A DNA stretch of 64,000 nt, taken from assembly GCA_028282785.1 (NCBI GenBank), contig JANQHE010000055.1, positions 1 through 64,000 on the forward strand, read 5' to 3'. Source of the stretch: Bacteroidales bacterium. GTDB lineage: Bacteria > Bacteroidota > Bacteroidia > Bacteroidales > UBA12077. Positions 18,258 to 27,406 of this stretch are shown here, in pieces. The translations under genes and the position numbers were made by a program. The notes beneath the pieces were generated by a model. It was not told the origin of the DNA. It searched no databases and was given only the letters and a program-made list of their open reading frames with translations. How positions within the stretch are numbered: position 1 is the stretch's first letter; the number at the start of each line of letters is the position of its first letter.

Positions 18258-18710
18258 CTATTTAGATAATATTGATTTTACAGTATCTGCAATTAGTTTA
18301 CCTTCAGCTTTTCCAGCTAATTGTTTTGATGCAATTCCCATAACCTTTCCCATATCAGCCATGCTCTTTGCTCCTGTTTCTGCAACAATTTTAGCAATTA
18401 TAGATTTTATTTCCTCTTCACTCATTTGTTCTGGCAAATATCTTTCAATTATACCTGCTTCGAACCACTCCTTTTGAGCCAATTCTTCCCTATTCTGGTC
18501 TTTAAACACTGCAGCTGATTCTTTTCGTTGTTTTACTAAACGTTGAAGAATCTTAATTTCCGCATCTTCAGTCATAGTTTCACCTGCTCCCTTTTCAGTT
18601 TTAGCAACTAAAATCGCAGTTTTAACAGCACGTAATGCCTCGAGTTTTTCTTTTTCACGAGACAACATGGCTTGTTTTATGCCCTGATTAATTTTTTCTT
18701 CTAAACTCAT
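18258..18710 (-). CDS. GatB/YqeY-domain protein
   Basis: This 150-aa helical protein has the YqeY signature: ALRAVKTAILVAKTEKG near 25-41, ILQRLVKQRKESA near 54-66 and a C-terminal MADMGKVMGIASKQLAGKA (about 116-134). The fold is the tail domain of GatB, which binds tRNA in amidotransferases, and free-standing YqeY proteins may bind tRNA. In Bacteroidota it often follows ftsZ. Here the two are split by an inserted methylase-nuclease pair. It starts 13 nt after the nuclease gene stop. Confidence 0.88.
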   Translation of the reverse strand: MSLEEKINQGIKQAMLSREKEKLEALRAVKTAILVAKTEKGAGETMTEDAEIKILQRLVKQRKESAAVFKDQNREELAQKEWFEAGIIERYLPEQMSEEEIKSIIAKIVAETGAKSMADMGKVMGIASKQLAGKAEGKLIADTVKSILSK

Positions 18711-18723
18711 GATTTAATATGCT

Positions 18724-19347
18724 TTAATCTTTTAAATTTTTCATAAATTGAAAAAATAAATGATAAATATTTATTTCGGATTTATCTGTTCTTAAATGAG
18801 CAGATTTGAAGTAATGTTTCCATTGCTGATATCTTTCTAGACAAAATTTATTGCTCTTATAATTTTTATTCTTACACTTCTCAAACAAACCAGACTTGAT
18901 CTCTTCAATATTCCCCTTTGTAACAAATCCAATCATTCCTGCATAGGATTCATTCTCTGAATAATCATTGGAAATAAATCTATTTAATCCTTCGTCAATA
19001 TAATTTTGACTTGCATTCTTAAGGCGTTTACACTCAATAATAAACTCTATACCAGAGACTGCAAAAGACAAATCTGCTCTTCCTAAATCAATTTCATTTT
19101 TGAATACCCAACGTTCCCAGTTAATAAAAAGAATATTTGACTGAAGAAGTTCCTTAGTAATAGGACTTATGTGGTAAAAATCATAAACAAACCTATCTCT
19201 AATGTCATTTTCTATTCCAATATTTTTATCAATTCGTGAATAGGAATCTATAATCGCTTTCAAATAAAGATTCTCAATTAAATCCTGTTTTGACCTAAAT
19301 CCTAAACAGCTCAATCCATTTTTTATAAACTGTTCTTTTTTATTCAT
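18724..19347 (-). CDS. PD-(D/E)XK-like nuclease, partner of the methylase
   Basis: This 207-aa protein starts best at the ATG at 19347, overlapping the methylase stop by 8 nt; the frame extends upstream to 19395 but only inside the methylase gene. It has a plausible PD-(D/E)XK core: D92 in GRADLSF, then E105-C-K107 in EFIIECKR, with an upstream acidic helix (E47, D49, D52). That motif order is common in restriction and repair nucleases. Coupled to an N6-adenine methylase, it is a good candidate restriction subunit. No characterised homologue is recognised, so this remains a motif-based call. Confidence 0.6.
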   Translation of the reverse strand: MNKKEQFIKNGLSCLGFRSKQDLIENLYLKAIIDSYSRIDKNIGIENDIRDRFVYDFYHISPITKELLQSNILFINWERWVFKNEIDLGRADLSFAVSGIEFIIECKRLKNASQNYIDEGLNRFISNDYSENESYAGMIGFVTKGNIEEIKSGLFEKCKNKNYKSNKFCLERYQQWKHYFKSAHLRTDKSEINIYHLFFQFMKNLKD

Positions 19348-22216
19348 TAGCTTCAGGTAGATTTGAAAGGAGCAAATCAATTTCCTCTTTAGCATCTTTA
19401 TAAGCCTGCCTTTTTGTCCAATCCTTGAATTGATTGCTTTTTATCAAATAGAAATTATTTGGGGGATCATAGATTTTTATTTTTTCCTCTTTTAAAAGTT
19501 TGTCTGTTTCGGTTATCTGTTTGTTTTTTATAAATTGCAGGATTTGTAAGGAGTTATCTGTTTCTATCTTCTTCTCTGTACCTTTTTTATCAATCGTAAT
19601 TTTCATTATTGCACCCATATTTTGAGAAATATTATAGGTTGCATTAACAGTATGATCATCATCAAGTACTAATGAAAAAGTATCTCGAAAAATGTTAAAA
19701 TATTCCTCTAAATCTTTTGCTTGCACATACTTCAGTTTGTCACTATTTCTATCAACGTTAACCTGATAAAATTCTCTTATAATTTCTTTTTCATATTCAG
19801 TTAGATTAAATGAATCCAAAATTATGTTGTCTATCTCCTTAATTAATGCTAAATTTTTTGTTTGCAAAAACTCATCAATTTTACTTTGTAGTAAAATATT
19901 CTCTTCTAGAAATAAATCGTAATTAAATGCTTTAATATCATATGTTCTCAATGCTTCTCTCTTTAATCCTCCATCCCATTGAGATGATAACATATAAATA
20001 AAGTATCCCATCAAAGAAGAATTCATAAGACCTAAATACAATTTATGATTAGAAATATTTCCAATCTTAAAACATAATACATCATTTCTAAAAACACAAT
20101 CTTCTTCATATTGAATGCATCTAAGCCTAAGATTGTCTGTTCTTGTAGGTCGATAAGCTATTAAGATTTTATCTCCAATATATAGGCCTTCCGTCCGAGG
20201 GCGGGCTAGTTTTTGATTCCAATCAAATTTCGTTAATTCTTTTTTTATATAGTATCGATCAAAATCTTCTGATTTAATTAAAGTTCTTAAAAATGGTTCT
20301 TTACTAAGTCTTTCCATATTTTTTGTAGCTTCAAAACCTCTACTACAAATAACTTCTCTTGATTGATTATCTGTTGATAATTTTTGTATTAACTTATAGT
20401 CCTCGAAATCTCCTTTAATAAGCACTTTCCACAATCTATCATTTTCCAAAAAGACTTTTCTTTCAATATTAAACGACTCCTTTGTAGTAAATTGAATAAG
20501 TTCAAAATATTCCCCAAACTTTGTTAACTTCGGAGATATATAATTAATTGTATAATTTGTGTTGTTTTTTATAGGTTTGAATATCACAATAGCGCATGGT
20601 TCACTCGCTCCTATCTCAATGGGTTTCTTTCCTCGGATTCTACCTATAACTTTCTTTTTAAACAAAATTTTATTGTAGTGTGATAACTCAAAAAAGGTGT
20701 CTATCTGATTCCTATTTAGAAAATCTCTTCTAAAACCTTCTGCTTTCTCATTAAGAAATATTGAATTCTTAACAATCATAACTGTTAAAGTATCTTCTTT
20801 TTGCCAACACCTTACACGCGCGAGAAATGCTTGCGAACGTTCATAATCCGAGACACAACTATATTCAGGGTAATCTCCTCGTTTATTATCTATAGTTTCC
20901 CGTTCTACAATATTTACTTCATCAGAACTAGTTGGTACAGAACCCCAAGGAGGATTAGAAACAATAAAATCAAACTTTCTATTTTCAAAAACCTTATCAA
21001 CAATTGTATTGGCTTTCATCAAATTTCTACCAATCAAGCTTGGAAGAATTGGATGTGATCTTTCAATCTCATTTCGAATAAATTCAGAGGATTCGTCCTC
21101 CAATAATGCAAGATAAAGGCTAAAAGCCGCTATTTGCAATGCATGTTCATCTATATCTATTCCAAATAATTGATTTTCGAGTATATCTTTTTTCTCATTA
21201 TAACTTAAATTTCTACCTTGCTTTTCAGCTTGGGCATCTCTTATTATTTTAAAACTTTCAACTAAAAAAGCGGCAGACCCCACTGCAGGATCAAGAACCG
21301 TAAGGTTAGGATTTTCTGTTACTTGTACCTTCAAGCTTTGGGTAAGCATAAAATTTACAACAAAAGATGGAGTATAGTATATACCCTTTCCTTTTTTGGT
21401 TTCACTTTTTAAAAAAGCTTCATAAACATGGCTAATGATTTGTATTGGTATATATTGAAACTTGTAAGGAAATAATTTGCCTTGGCCAGTCCTGTAATCA
21501 ATAGTAAAAAACAAGTATAATTTGTTCAAATACTCTACTTTTATTTCTTCTTCCTTTAATCTATTACTTCCAAATACATCTCCATTTATTTTACAAACCT
21601 CATCAAAAGCATTTATTAATTTAGAAACCGATCTGCTATTTAAAATACCTGAAAGATAATTTGAGCTGAAAATACCTCTATCTTCAAGATACTTCACGAA
21701 CAAGCAACGTAAAATCAATAAATGAATAACTTCTTCATTATCTCCATTTAATAAATCATTTCTTAACTCAATCAAATTCAACAATAAGTCTTTATCAACC
21801 TCTTCTTTCTTACGTTGTTTTTGCTGTATAAATCGAAAAAATAAGGTAGAATCAATATTATCTTTTGATATTAAATTAATGTCAACTTCTTCAAAACCTT
21901 CTGAGTTAATTCCATAATTAAAACTCTTAATACAGAAAATTGATTCTAGATTTTTTTTTTGTTCTGGTTTCTTTTTAGCATCAATTATGAGAGAACTATC
22001 ATTATTTACAGCAATAAAAGCATTATCCTGGTTTCTATTCCATAATTCTAGTTGATAATTGATTATGTCTTGTTCAGAATCAACAAAAATATATTTTACT
22101 GAAGGTATATTTGGATGAGGGTAATACTCGAAAATATTTCCACTAAGAAATTTAGTAATATCCTTTTCTGAATATCCCAAATTAATTAAGTATTTATGAA
22201 TATTTTCTCTTTTCAT
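19340..22216 (-). CDS. N6-adenine DNA methyltransferase, type IIG/restriction-associated
   Basis: This 958-aa protein has a central class I methylase: motif X region GIYYTPSFVV (278-287), SAM motif I LDPAVGSAAFL (308-318) and catalytic motif IV NPPW (421-424). It is followed by a TaqI/Eco57I-like region, and the C-terminal third is a likely target-recognition domain. At the N-terminus SLIIDAKKKP (about 75-84) resembles the D-x-K half of a nuclease site, so the protein could itself be bifunctional. Motif I has AVGSAAF rather than the common ACGSGxF. It lies 19 nt after ftsZ and overlaps the nuclease gene, with no own promoter apparent. A type IIG or BREX/PglX-like role is inferred, and the recognition site is unknown. 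Confidence 0.8.
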   Translation of the reverse strand: MKRENIHKYLINLGYSEKDITKFLSGNIFEYYPHPNIPSVKYIFVDSEQDIINYQLELWNRNQDNAFIAVNNDSSLIIDAKKKPEQKKNLESIFCIKSFNYGINSEGFEEVDINLISKDNIDSTLFFRFIQQKQRKKEEVDKDLLLNLIELRNDLLNGDNEEVIHLLILRCLFVKYLEDRGIFSSNYLSGILNSRSVSKLINAFDEVCKINGDVFGSNRLKEEEIKVEYLNKLYLFFTIDYRTGQGKLFPYKFQYIPIQIISHVYEAFLKSETKKGKGIYYTPSFVVNFMLTQSLKVQVTENPNLTVLDPAVGSAAFLVESFKIIRDAQAEKQGRNLSYNEKKDILENQLFGIDIDEHALQIAAFSLYLALLEDESSEFIRNEIERSHPILPSLIGRNLMKANTIVDKVFENRKFDFIVSNPPWGSVPTSSDEVNIVERETIDNKRGDYPEYSCVSDYERSQAFLARVRCWQKEDTLTVMIVKNSIFLNEKAEGFRRDFLNRNQIDTFFELSHYNKILFKKKVIGRIRGKKPIEIGASEPCAIVIFKPIKNNTNYTINYISPKLTKFGEYFELIQFTTKESFNIERKVFLENDRLWKVLIKGDFEDYKLIQKLSTDNQSREVICSRGFEATKNMERLSKEPFLRTLIKSEDFDRYYIKKELTKFDWNQKLARPRTEGLYIGDKILIAYRPTRTDNLRLRCIQYEEDCVFRNDVLCFKIGNISNHKLYLGLMNSSLMGYFIYMLSSQWDGGLKREALRTYDIKAFNYDLFLEENILLQSKIDEFLQTKNLALIKEIDNIILDSFNLTEYEKEIIREFYQVNVDRNSDKLKYVQAKDLEEYFNIFRDTFSLVLDDDHTVNATYNISQNMGAIMKITIDKKGTEKKIETDNSLQILQFIKNKQITETDKLLKEEKIKIYDPPNNFYLIKSNQFKDWTKRQAYKDAKEEIDLLLSNLPEANE

Positions 22217-22235
22217 CCTCTATTTCAAATATAAA

Positions 22236-23711
22236 TTAATCTACGTTATCGTGCAAATATGAATTATTAGGATTTAAAGATGCACCATTTCCATCTTCAT
22301 CATCTTTTAAAGAATACCGGGAGACCTTTGAACTTTTTGATGGTTCTGGTTGGTCTATCTTCAGATTTTTTCTTTTATATGCAGGCTCGCTTTCGAATTC
22401 GTCAATATTATCTTTTATTCTTGATGAATCCATTCTGCGTTCTTTCATCCTTTCTCGAGATTCATTCAATTTTTTCTCGATCTCAGATTTCTTTGTTTCA
22501 ACCGCTACCTCTGTATCAGATTCCGGTTCTTGTAAAACAATAAACTTATCCGGCTCCGATTTTCTACTTTTCTTAATGTCAAAGTCCAATGTCCGTTGAG
22601 TAAAGTCCAAACTTTCATCTTCTTCCGTATTTTCTTTAATTTCATTTACAACGGGTGGTTTCTTTTTAACGTCATTTTGCCCATCCGACAATGTAATCAT
22701 TTTCTTTGTAGTTTTCTTCGCATACAACTCCGGGATACTATTGCTTTCAAACCCTGTTGCAATAATTGTAATACTAATACTTTCACCTAATTTTTCATCC
22801 AAACCTGTTCCCCAGATAATATTTGGGCTTGAACCAACCTCACTATTAACATAATCTGCAATTTCACCAATTTCATCCATAGTGATTTCTTCAGTTCCGG
22901 ATGTAATATTTAGTAATATATTTTCAGTTCCCTGGATTTCGTTATCATTTAAAAGAGGAGAAGTTAATGCTTGCTGAACAGCTTTAACCGCGCGTTCTTC
23001 ACCTTCTGAAATACCTGTTCCCATCAATGCAACACCACTATTAGAAAGTACTGTTTCAACATCTGCAAAATCAACATTAATATATCCGGGAACAGTAATA
23101 ATTTCTGCAATACCTTTAGCTGCTGTTGCTAGAATATTATCTGCATAAGAAAATGCTTCGGAAAACTTAAGGTTTCCGCAAACTTCGCGTAATTTTTCAT
23201 TGTTAATTACAAGCAATGAATCAACGTATTTCTCTATTTCATTAATTCCTTCAACCGCCTGGCTAATTCTCCTCTCTCCTTCGAAGCGAAAAGGAATTGT
23301 AACTATTGCAACTGTTAACAAACCTAACTCTTTTGCAGCTTTAGCAATAATAGGCGCAGCACCTGTACCAGTTCCGCCGCCCATACCTGCGGTAATGAAA
23401 ACCATTTTGGTATTCCCTTCTAAAACTTCCACAACATCATCAAGGTTTTCAATAGCTGCCTGGCGCCCTATTTCCGGTTTATTTCCTGCCCCACGCCCTT
23501 CAGTTAAAGATTCGCCTAATTGAATTTTAACAGAAACCGGACTGTTTGCTAACGCCTGTGCATCCGTATTACAAACAACGAAATTAACATCTTTAATGCC
23601 TTGCTTAAACATGTGGTTGACTGCATTGCCTCCACCACCGCCAACACCAATAACTTTAATTATAGATGAACGGTCGACCGGTAAATCGAAATTCATTAAA
23701 TCTTCAGCCAT
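22236..23711 (-). CDS. ftsZ: Cell division protein FtsZ
   Basis: This 491-aa tubulin-like GTPase forms the Z ring at the division site. The GTP-binding loop GGGGGN (24-29) and the tubulin signature GGGTGTG (111-117) are intact. The C-terminal third is a long charged linker, ending in a short tail (YLHDNVD) that is the likely FtsA-binding peptide. The total length is greater than the E. coli protein because of the linker, as is usual in Bacteroidota. It lies in the dcw cluster between ftsA and the inserted methylase gene. Confidence 0.98.
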   Translation of the reverse strand: MAEDLMNFDLPVDRSSIIKVIGVGGGGGNAVNHMFKQGIKDVNFVVCNTDAQALANSPVSVKIQLGESLTEGRGAGNKPEIGRQAAIENLDDVVEVLEGNTKMVFITAGMGGGTGTGAAPIIAKAAKELGLLTVAIVTIPFRFEGERRISQAVEGINEIEKYVDSLLVINNEKLREVCGNLKFSEAFSYADNILATAAKGIAEIITVPGYINVDFADVETVLSNSGVALMGTGISEGEERAVKAVQQALTSPLLNDNEIQGTENILLNITSGTEEITMDEIGEIADYVNSEVGSSPNIIWGTGLDEKLGESISITIIATGFESNSIPELYAKKTTKKMITLSDGQNDVKKKPPVVNEIKENTEEDESLDFTQRTLDFDIKKSRKSEPDKFIVLQEPESDTEVAVETKKSEIEKKLNESRERMKERRMDSSRIKDNIDEFESEPAYKRKNLKIDQPEPSKSSKVSRYSLKDDEDGNGASLNPNNSYLHDNVD

Positions 23712-23774
23712 AATATTTAGTTTTAACAGTTACTATATTTTGATAAAAAAGAGTCTTTTTTAAGTAAATTCCAA

Positions 23775-23895
23775 TAATCAAAACTCAAAAAACAATTGAT
23801 CTTCAAATTCCAAAAATCCAATTTCCAAATATTTATTTAAGGATTGATAATTACTACTTGAATTTTATTTGTCATTTATTTTTTGGTATTTGTAA
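23775..23895. repeat. AT-rich repeat-like spacer between ftsA and ftsZ
   Basis: The 185-nt spacer contains reiterated words such as AAATTCCAAAAATCC, AATTTCC and TTTGGTATTTG. Similar spacers are scattered in many Bacteroidota genomes, from memory. It must also hold the ftsZ leader. No gene is seen. Confidence 0.4.
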
Positions 23896-23896
23896 T

Positions 23897-25216
23897 TTAA
23901 AGCTCTGCATCATCCTCATCGAAAATCTCAGTAAATACATTCTTTATTTTACTCATAAATCCTGATTTACCTTCTTTTTTATCTTCTTTAATTTTTTCTT
24001 CGGTATTCTCTTCTAATTTTATTTCTGGCTCTTCAACTTTTGCTGTAACCTTCCTCTTGTCATTTTGCTCAAATCCTTTTAGAACTAAACCAACACTAGT
24101 CGAGAACATTGGATGGTTTACTTCTTCCATAGCATCAGAAGCCAAATGCTCTGTTGGATAACCAATGCGAACATCCATTCCGGTTTTAAATTTTACTAAT
24201 GCCGGAAGGTGCTTTAATAGTGCTCCTCCGCCAGTAATTACTATTCCTGCACTTAACCTTTCAAAGTACCCGGAATTTTCAATTTCATATATTACTGCGT
24301 CGAAAATTTCCTCCATCCTTGACTGAATAATGTAAGCCAAACTTTTGAAAGATATTTCCTTCGGTTCACGCCCACTAATTCCCGGAATTGAAACAACTTC
24401 CTCTTCTTTAGCCAAATCTCCTAATGCCGAACCATACTGAATTTTTAATAATTCCGCCTGGCGTTGAAGAATTGAACAGCCTTCTTTTATATCCTTGGTA
24501 ACTACATCTCCACCAAAAGGAATGACCGCTGTATGGCGAATTATATCATCATAATAAACTGCAATATCTGTTGTTCCACCACCTATATCTACCAATGCAA
24601 CGCCGGCTTCTTTTTCATCATCTGTCAATACGGCTTCAGAAGATGCCAATGGCTCAAGTACAAGCTGATTTAATTGTAATCCGGCCTTATTAATACATTT
24701 TCCAATGTTTTTTGCCGATGAAATTTGTCCTATTACTATATGGAAATTTGCCTCAACACGTTTCCCTGACATTCCAACCGGATTTTTTACTCCCGTTTCG
24801 TTATCAACAATATAATTTTGCGGAAGAACATGAATAATTTCTTCTCCAACATCAATTGGAATTTTATACATATCCTGGATCAAAGCATTAATATCTTCCT
24901 TGGTAATTTCATCATCGTAAGAATCACGATTGATATAACCTCGATTTTTAATGCTTTTTATGTGCTGTCCGGCAATACCTACATATACATCCGAAATTTG
25001 TTTTCCTATGGTAAATTGAACATCTTCAACTGTTTTTTGAATTGAATTTACAGCTTCTTCGATATTCAATACAACACCACGTTTTACGCCTTTCGATGCT
25101 GTTTTGCTAATCCCAAGAATTTCGATCTTGCCGTTTTCTTTTCTTTTACCAACAATGGCAACAATCTTGGTTGTTCCAATGTCTATTGCTGCAACAAAAT
25201 CTTCTTTATGACTCAT
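23897..25216 (-). CDS. ftsA: Cell division protein FtsA
   Basis: This 439-aa actin-like ATPase would tether FtsZ to the membrane. Phosphate-1 sequence AIDIGTTKIVAIVG (10-23), phosphate-2 VDIGGGTTDIAV and adenosine motif VITGGGALLKHL are present. The C-terminal segment after about 385 is charged and ends in a short amphipathic stretch (SKIKNVFTEIF), the expected membrane-binding helix. It follows ftsQ by 4 nt. Confidence 0.97.
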   Translation of the reverse strand: MSHKEDFVAAIDIGTTKIVAIVGKRKENGKIEILGISKTASKGVKRGVVLNIEEAVNSIQKTVEDVQFTIGKQISDVYVGIAGQHIKSIKNRGYINRDSYDDEITKEDINALIQDMYKIPIDVGEEIIHVLPQNYIVDNETGVKNPVGMSGKRVEANFHIVIGQISSAKNIGKCINKAGLQLNQLVLEPLASSEAVLTDDEKEAGVALVDIGGGTTDIAVYYDDIIRHTAVIPFGGDVVTKDIKEGCSILQRQAELLKIQYGSALGDLAKEEEVVSIPGISGREPKEISFKSLAYIIQSRMEEIFDAVIYEIENSGYFERLSAGIVITGGGALLKHLPALVKFKTGMDVRIGYPTEHLASDAMEEVNHPMFSTSVGLVLKGFEQNDKRKVTAKVEEPEIKLEENTEEKIKEDKKEGKSGFMSKIKNVFTEIFDEDDAEL

Positions 25217-25220
25217 TTTA

Positions 25221-26018
25221 TTATCGTTTTGTACAAATTACTTGATTTTCAAATTTTAAACTTATCTTCTCATATTGATTCCAACCAACGTTATTTAATC
25301 CTTGCAGATAAAATGCGCGAAGGTTTCTAAACTTTATTTCATAATTTTCGATACCGCCAAAATAAATGATATGTGCTCCAACACGCGGTATTAACTCAAA
25401 TTCGTATTCATCATTTACATAAATTTGCTCTATTTGAGCCCTCCAAAAATCGTCTTCATAAATGAATTTACTTAGCTCATATAAATCACACATTAAATGA
25501 TTTTTTTCCTGTTCCTCTTCGGCCATTCTTTCGCAATAAATATCTCTTGTCCTGTTCACTTCATAATGTTCCATAATATTTCCATTCGCAATTAAAACAT
25601 GCGAAGAGTATTTACTGGATAATGGCATTATCGTACCTTCCTGGTCAATATAATAGCTTTGCCCTCTCTTATTTATTACACGTAAAATCGGATTTCGCTG
25701 GTCGATTTCAACCCTAATATCTCCTTCGAGCGTTACATACACTTCAGCATTTTTAACCGAAGAATACTGTTTTAACTTTAATTCTAAAACTTTTGAATTT
25801 ATCGATGTTACAGGAGAACCAATAATATGCATATCCGATTCATGAAAGAAATCTTTAATATCACTTTCTGTAATAAAACCATTGATTATACTATCCAAAA
25901 TCTCCACCTCAATATCATGGCAAAGAATTTCGCCTCTCTTCTCTCTTACAAAGCCCATTGCAAATACAATGTAAAGTACGATCAACATCCAAATCAATAT
26001 GTTTCTAACGATCTTCAT
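25221..26018 (-). CDS. ftsQ: Cell division protein FtsQ
   Basis: This 265-aa bitopic membrane protein has one N-terminal membrane helix (about residues 6-24) and an extracytoplasmic POTRA-like region (about 38-110, with SVKNAEVYVTLEGDIRVEI), then a beta domain. It connects the Z ring with the septal wall-synthesis proteins. The start overlaps the murC stop by one base (TAATG), a sign of coupling. The sequence is weakly conserved, as usual for FtsQ/DivIB, so position in the cluster carries much of the assignment. Confidence 0.88.
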   Translation of the reverse strand: MKIVRNILIWMLIVLYIVFAMGFVREKRGEILCHDIEVEILDSIINGFITESDIKDFFHESDMHIIGSPVTSINSKVLELKLKQYSSVKNAEVYVTLEGDIRVEIDQRNPILRVINKRGQSYYIDQEGTIMPLSSKYSSHVLIANGNIMEHYEVNRTRDIYCERMAEEEQEKNHLMCDLYELSKFIYEDDFWRAQIEQIYVNDEYEFELIPRVGAHIIYFGGIENYEIKFRNLRAFYLQGLNNVGWNQYEKISLKFENQVICTKR

Positions 26019-27394
26019 TAACCCTTTTTAAATAATTTTTTAATTGGTTCAACTAGTTCATCAATATCACCAGCACCTAATGTCATTAGAACCTCCGGAT
26101 CTTTATCTTTTAATAATTCTAATAATTCAACATTTTTGCATAAGGTTTTATTGCTATTCTTTATTTTATTAAATATTAATTCTGATGTAACTCCTGGAAT
26201 TGGCTCTTCACGAGCCGGATAAATATCCAGTAAAATAATTTCATCCAACAACTCCAGGCTCTCTGCAAACCCACTTGCAAAATCTCTTGTCCTTGTGTAA
26301 AGGTGTGGCTGAAAGATCCCTATTATTTTTTTATCCTTAAATAATTCTTTAGCAGAACTAATTGATGCCTTCAACTCCTCCGGATGATGCGCATAATCGT
26401 CAATAAACACAAAATCATCGCGTTGTATCTGGTAATCAAAACGGCGTTGAATTCCTTTGAAATTACCTAATGAATTAAAAATCTCATCATTGTGAACACC
26501 TGACATACTTGCCATTGCAATTGCTGCAATTGCATTTTCAACATTTAATAAGCCTGGTAATCCTAATTTTAAGTTATTAATTCTTCCTTTTATTCCGATA
26601 AAATCAAAAACATATAATCCTCCTTCAATTCTAATATTTTCAGCTCTAAAATCAGATTTATCTCCAAGAGAATATGTATAGATTTCAATATCATCACGCT
26701 GTGGAACAACGAAATCTAAATTGGTTTTAATTAATAATTTACCTCCAGAATTAACTTGATCAATAAATTGCTTGAAGGTATCTTTTAAGTCAAATTCATC
26801 AAAATATATATCCAAATGGTCGGCGTCCACAGCTGTAATTATTGCTTTTTGAGGTTTTAGCTGTAAAAATGACCTGTCAAACTCATCAGCTTCAACAACA
26901 ACATATTTACTTTCTTTATCAACTAAATGGTTTGTATTATAATTTTTTGATATTCCACCTAAAAATGCATTACAACCCATTCTTGACTGGCGCATTAAAT
27001 GAGCAATCATAGTAGTAATAGTTGTTTTTCCGTGTGTACCAGCTACAGCAATGCACCTCTTCTCTTGTGAAATCATACCTAACACTTCCGAACGCTTTTT
27101 TACTTCAAAACCTTTATTAATAAAATAATTCAATTCTTTATGATCCTTAGGAATTGCCGGAGTGTATACAACGAGCGTGTTTTCCTTATTTTTAAATTCA
27201 ATTGGAATATTTTCCAAATGATCCTCAAAATGAATATGTATACCTTCAGAAATTAATTCATCTGTTAGTGGTTTGGAAACTTTATCGTAACCTGCCACAT
27301 TCTTGCCAAAGGTATTGTAATACCTGGCAATGGCGCTCATACCAATCCCACCGATTCCTAAAAAATAAACATTATGTATATTTTTAATATTCAT
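26018..27394 (-). CDS. murC: UDP-N-acetylmuramate--L-alanine ligase
   Basis: This 458-aa Mur ligase adds L-alanine to UDP-MurNAc in the cytoplasm. It has GIGGIGMSAIA (13-23) for the UDP substrate, the ATP loop GTHGKTT (119-125) and the Mur-ligase segment HHPEE near 335. Length and domain order are normal. It is preceded, 12 nt away, by an ORF6N-domain gene that is not part of the canonical cluster. Confidence 0.97.
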   Translation of the reverse strand: MNIKNIHNVYFLGIGGIGMSAIARYYNTFGKNVAGYDKVSKPLTDELISEGIHIHFEDHLENIPIEFKNKENTLVVYTPAIPKDHKELNYFINKGFEVKKRSEVLGMISQEKRCIAVAGTHGKTTITTMIAHLMRQSRMGCNAFLGGISKNYNTNHLVDKESKYVVVEADEFDRSFLQLKPQKAIITAVDADHLDIYFDEFDLKDTFKQFIDQVNSGGKLLIKTNLDFVVPQRDDIEIYTYSLGDKSDFRAENIRIEGGLYVFDFIGIKGRINNLKLGLPGLLNVENAIAAIAMASMSGVHNDEIFNSLGNFKGIQRRFDYQIQRDDFVFIDDYAHHPEELKASISSAKELFKDKKIIGIFQPHLYTRTRDFASGFAESLELLDEIILLDIYPAREEPIPGVTSELIFNKIKNSNKTLCKNVELLELLKDKDPEVLMTLGAGDIDELVEPIKKLFKKG

Positions 27395-27406
27395 TTATAT
27401 TGAATT

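Noticed and set aside
23200-23523. 107-codon plus-strand frame inside ftsZ
   Set aside because: It is antisense to a conserved essential gene and its composition follows the codon pattern of ftsZ.
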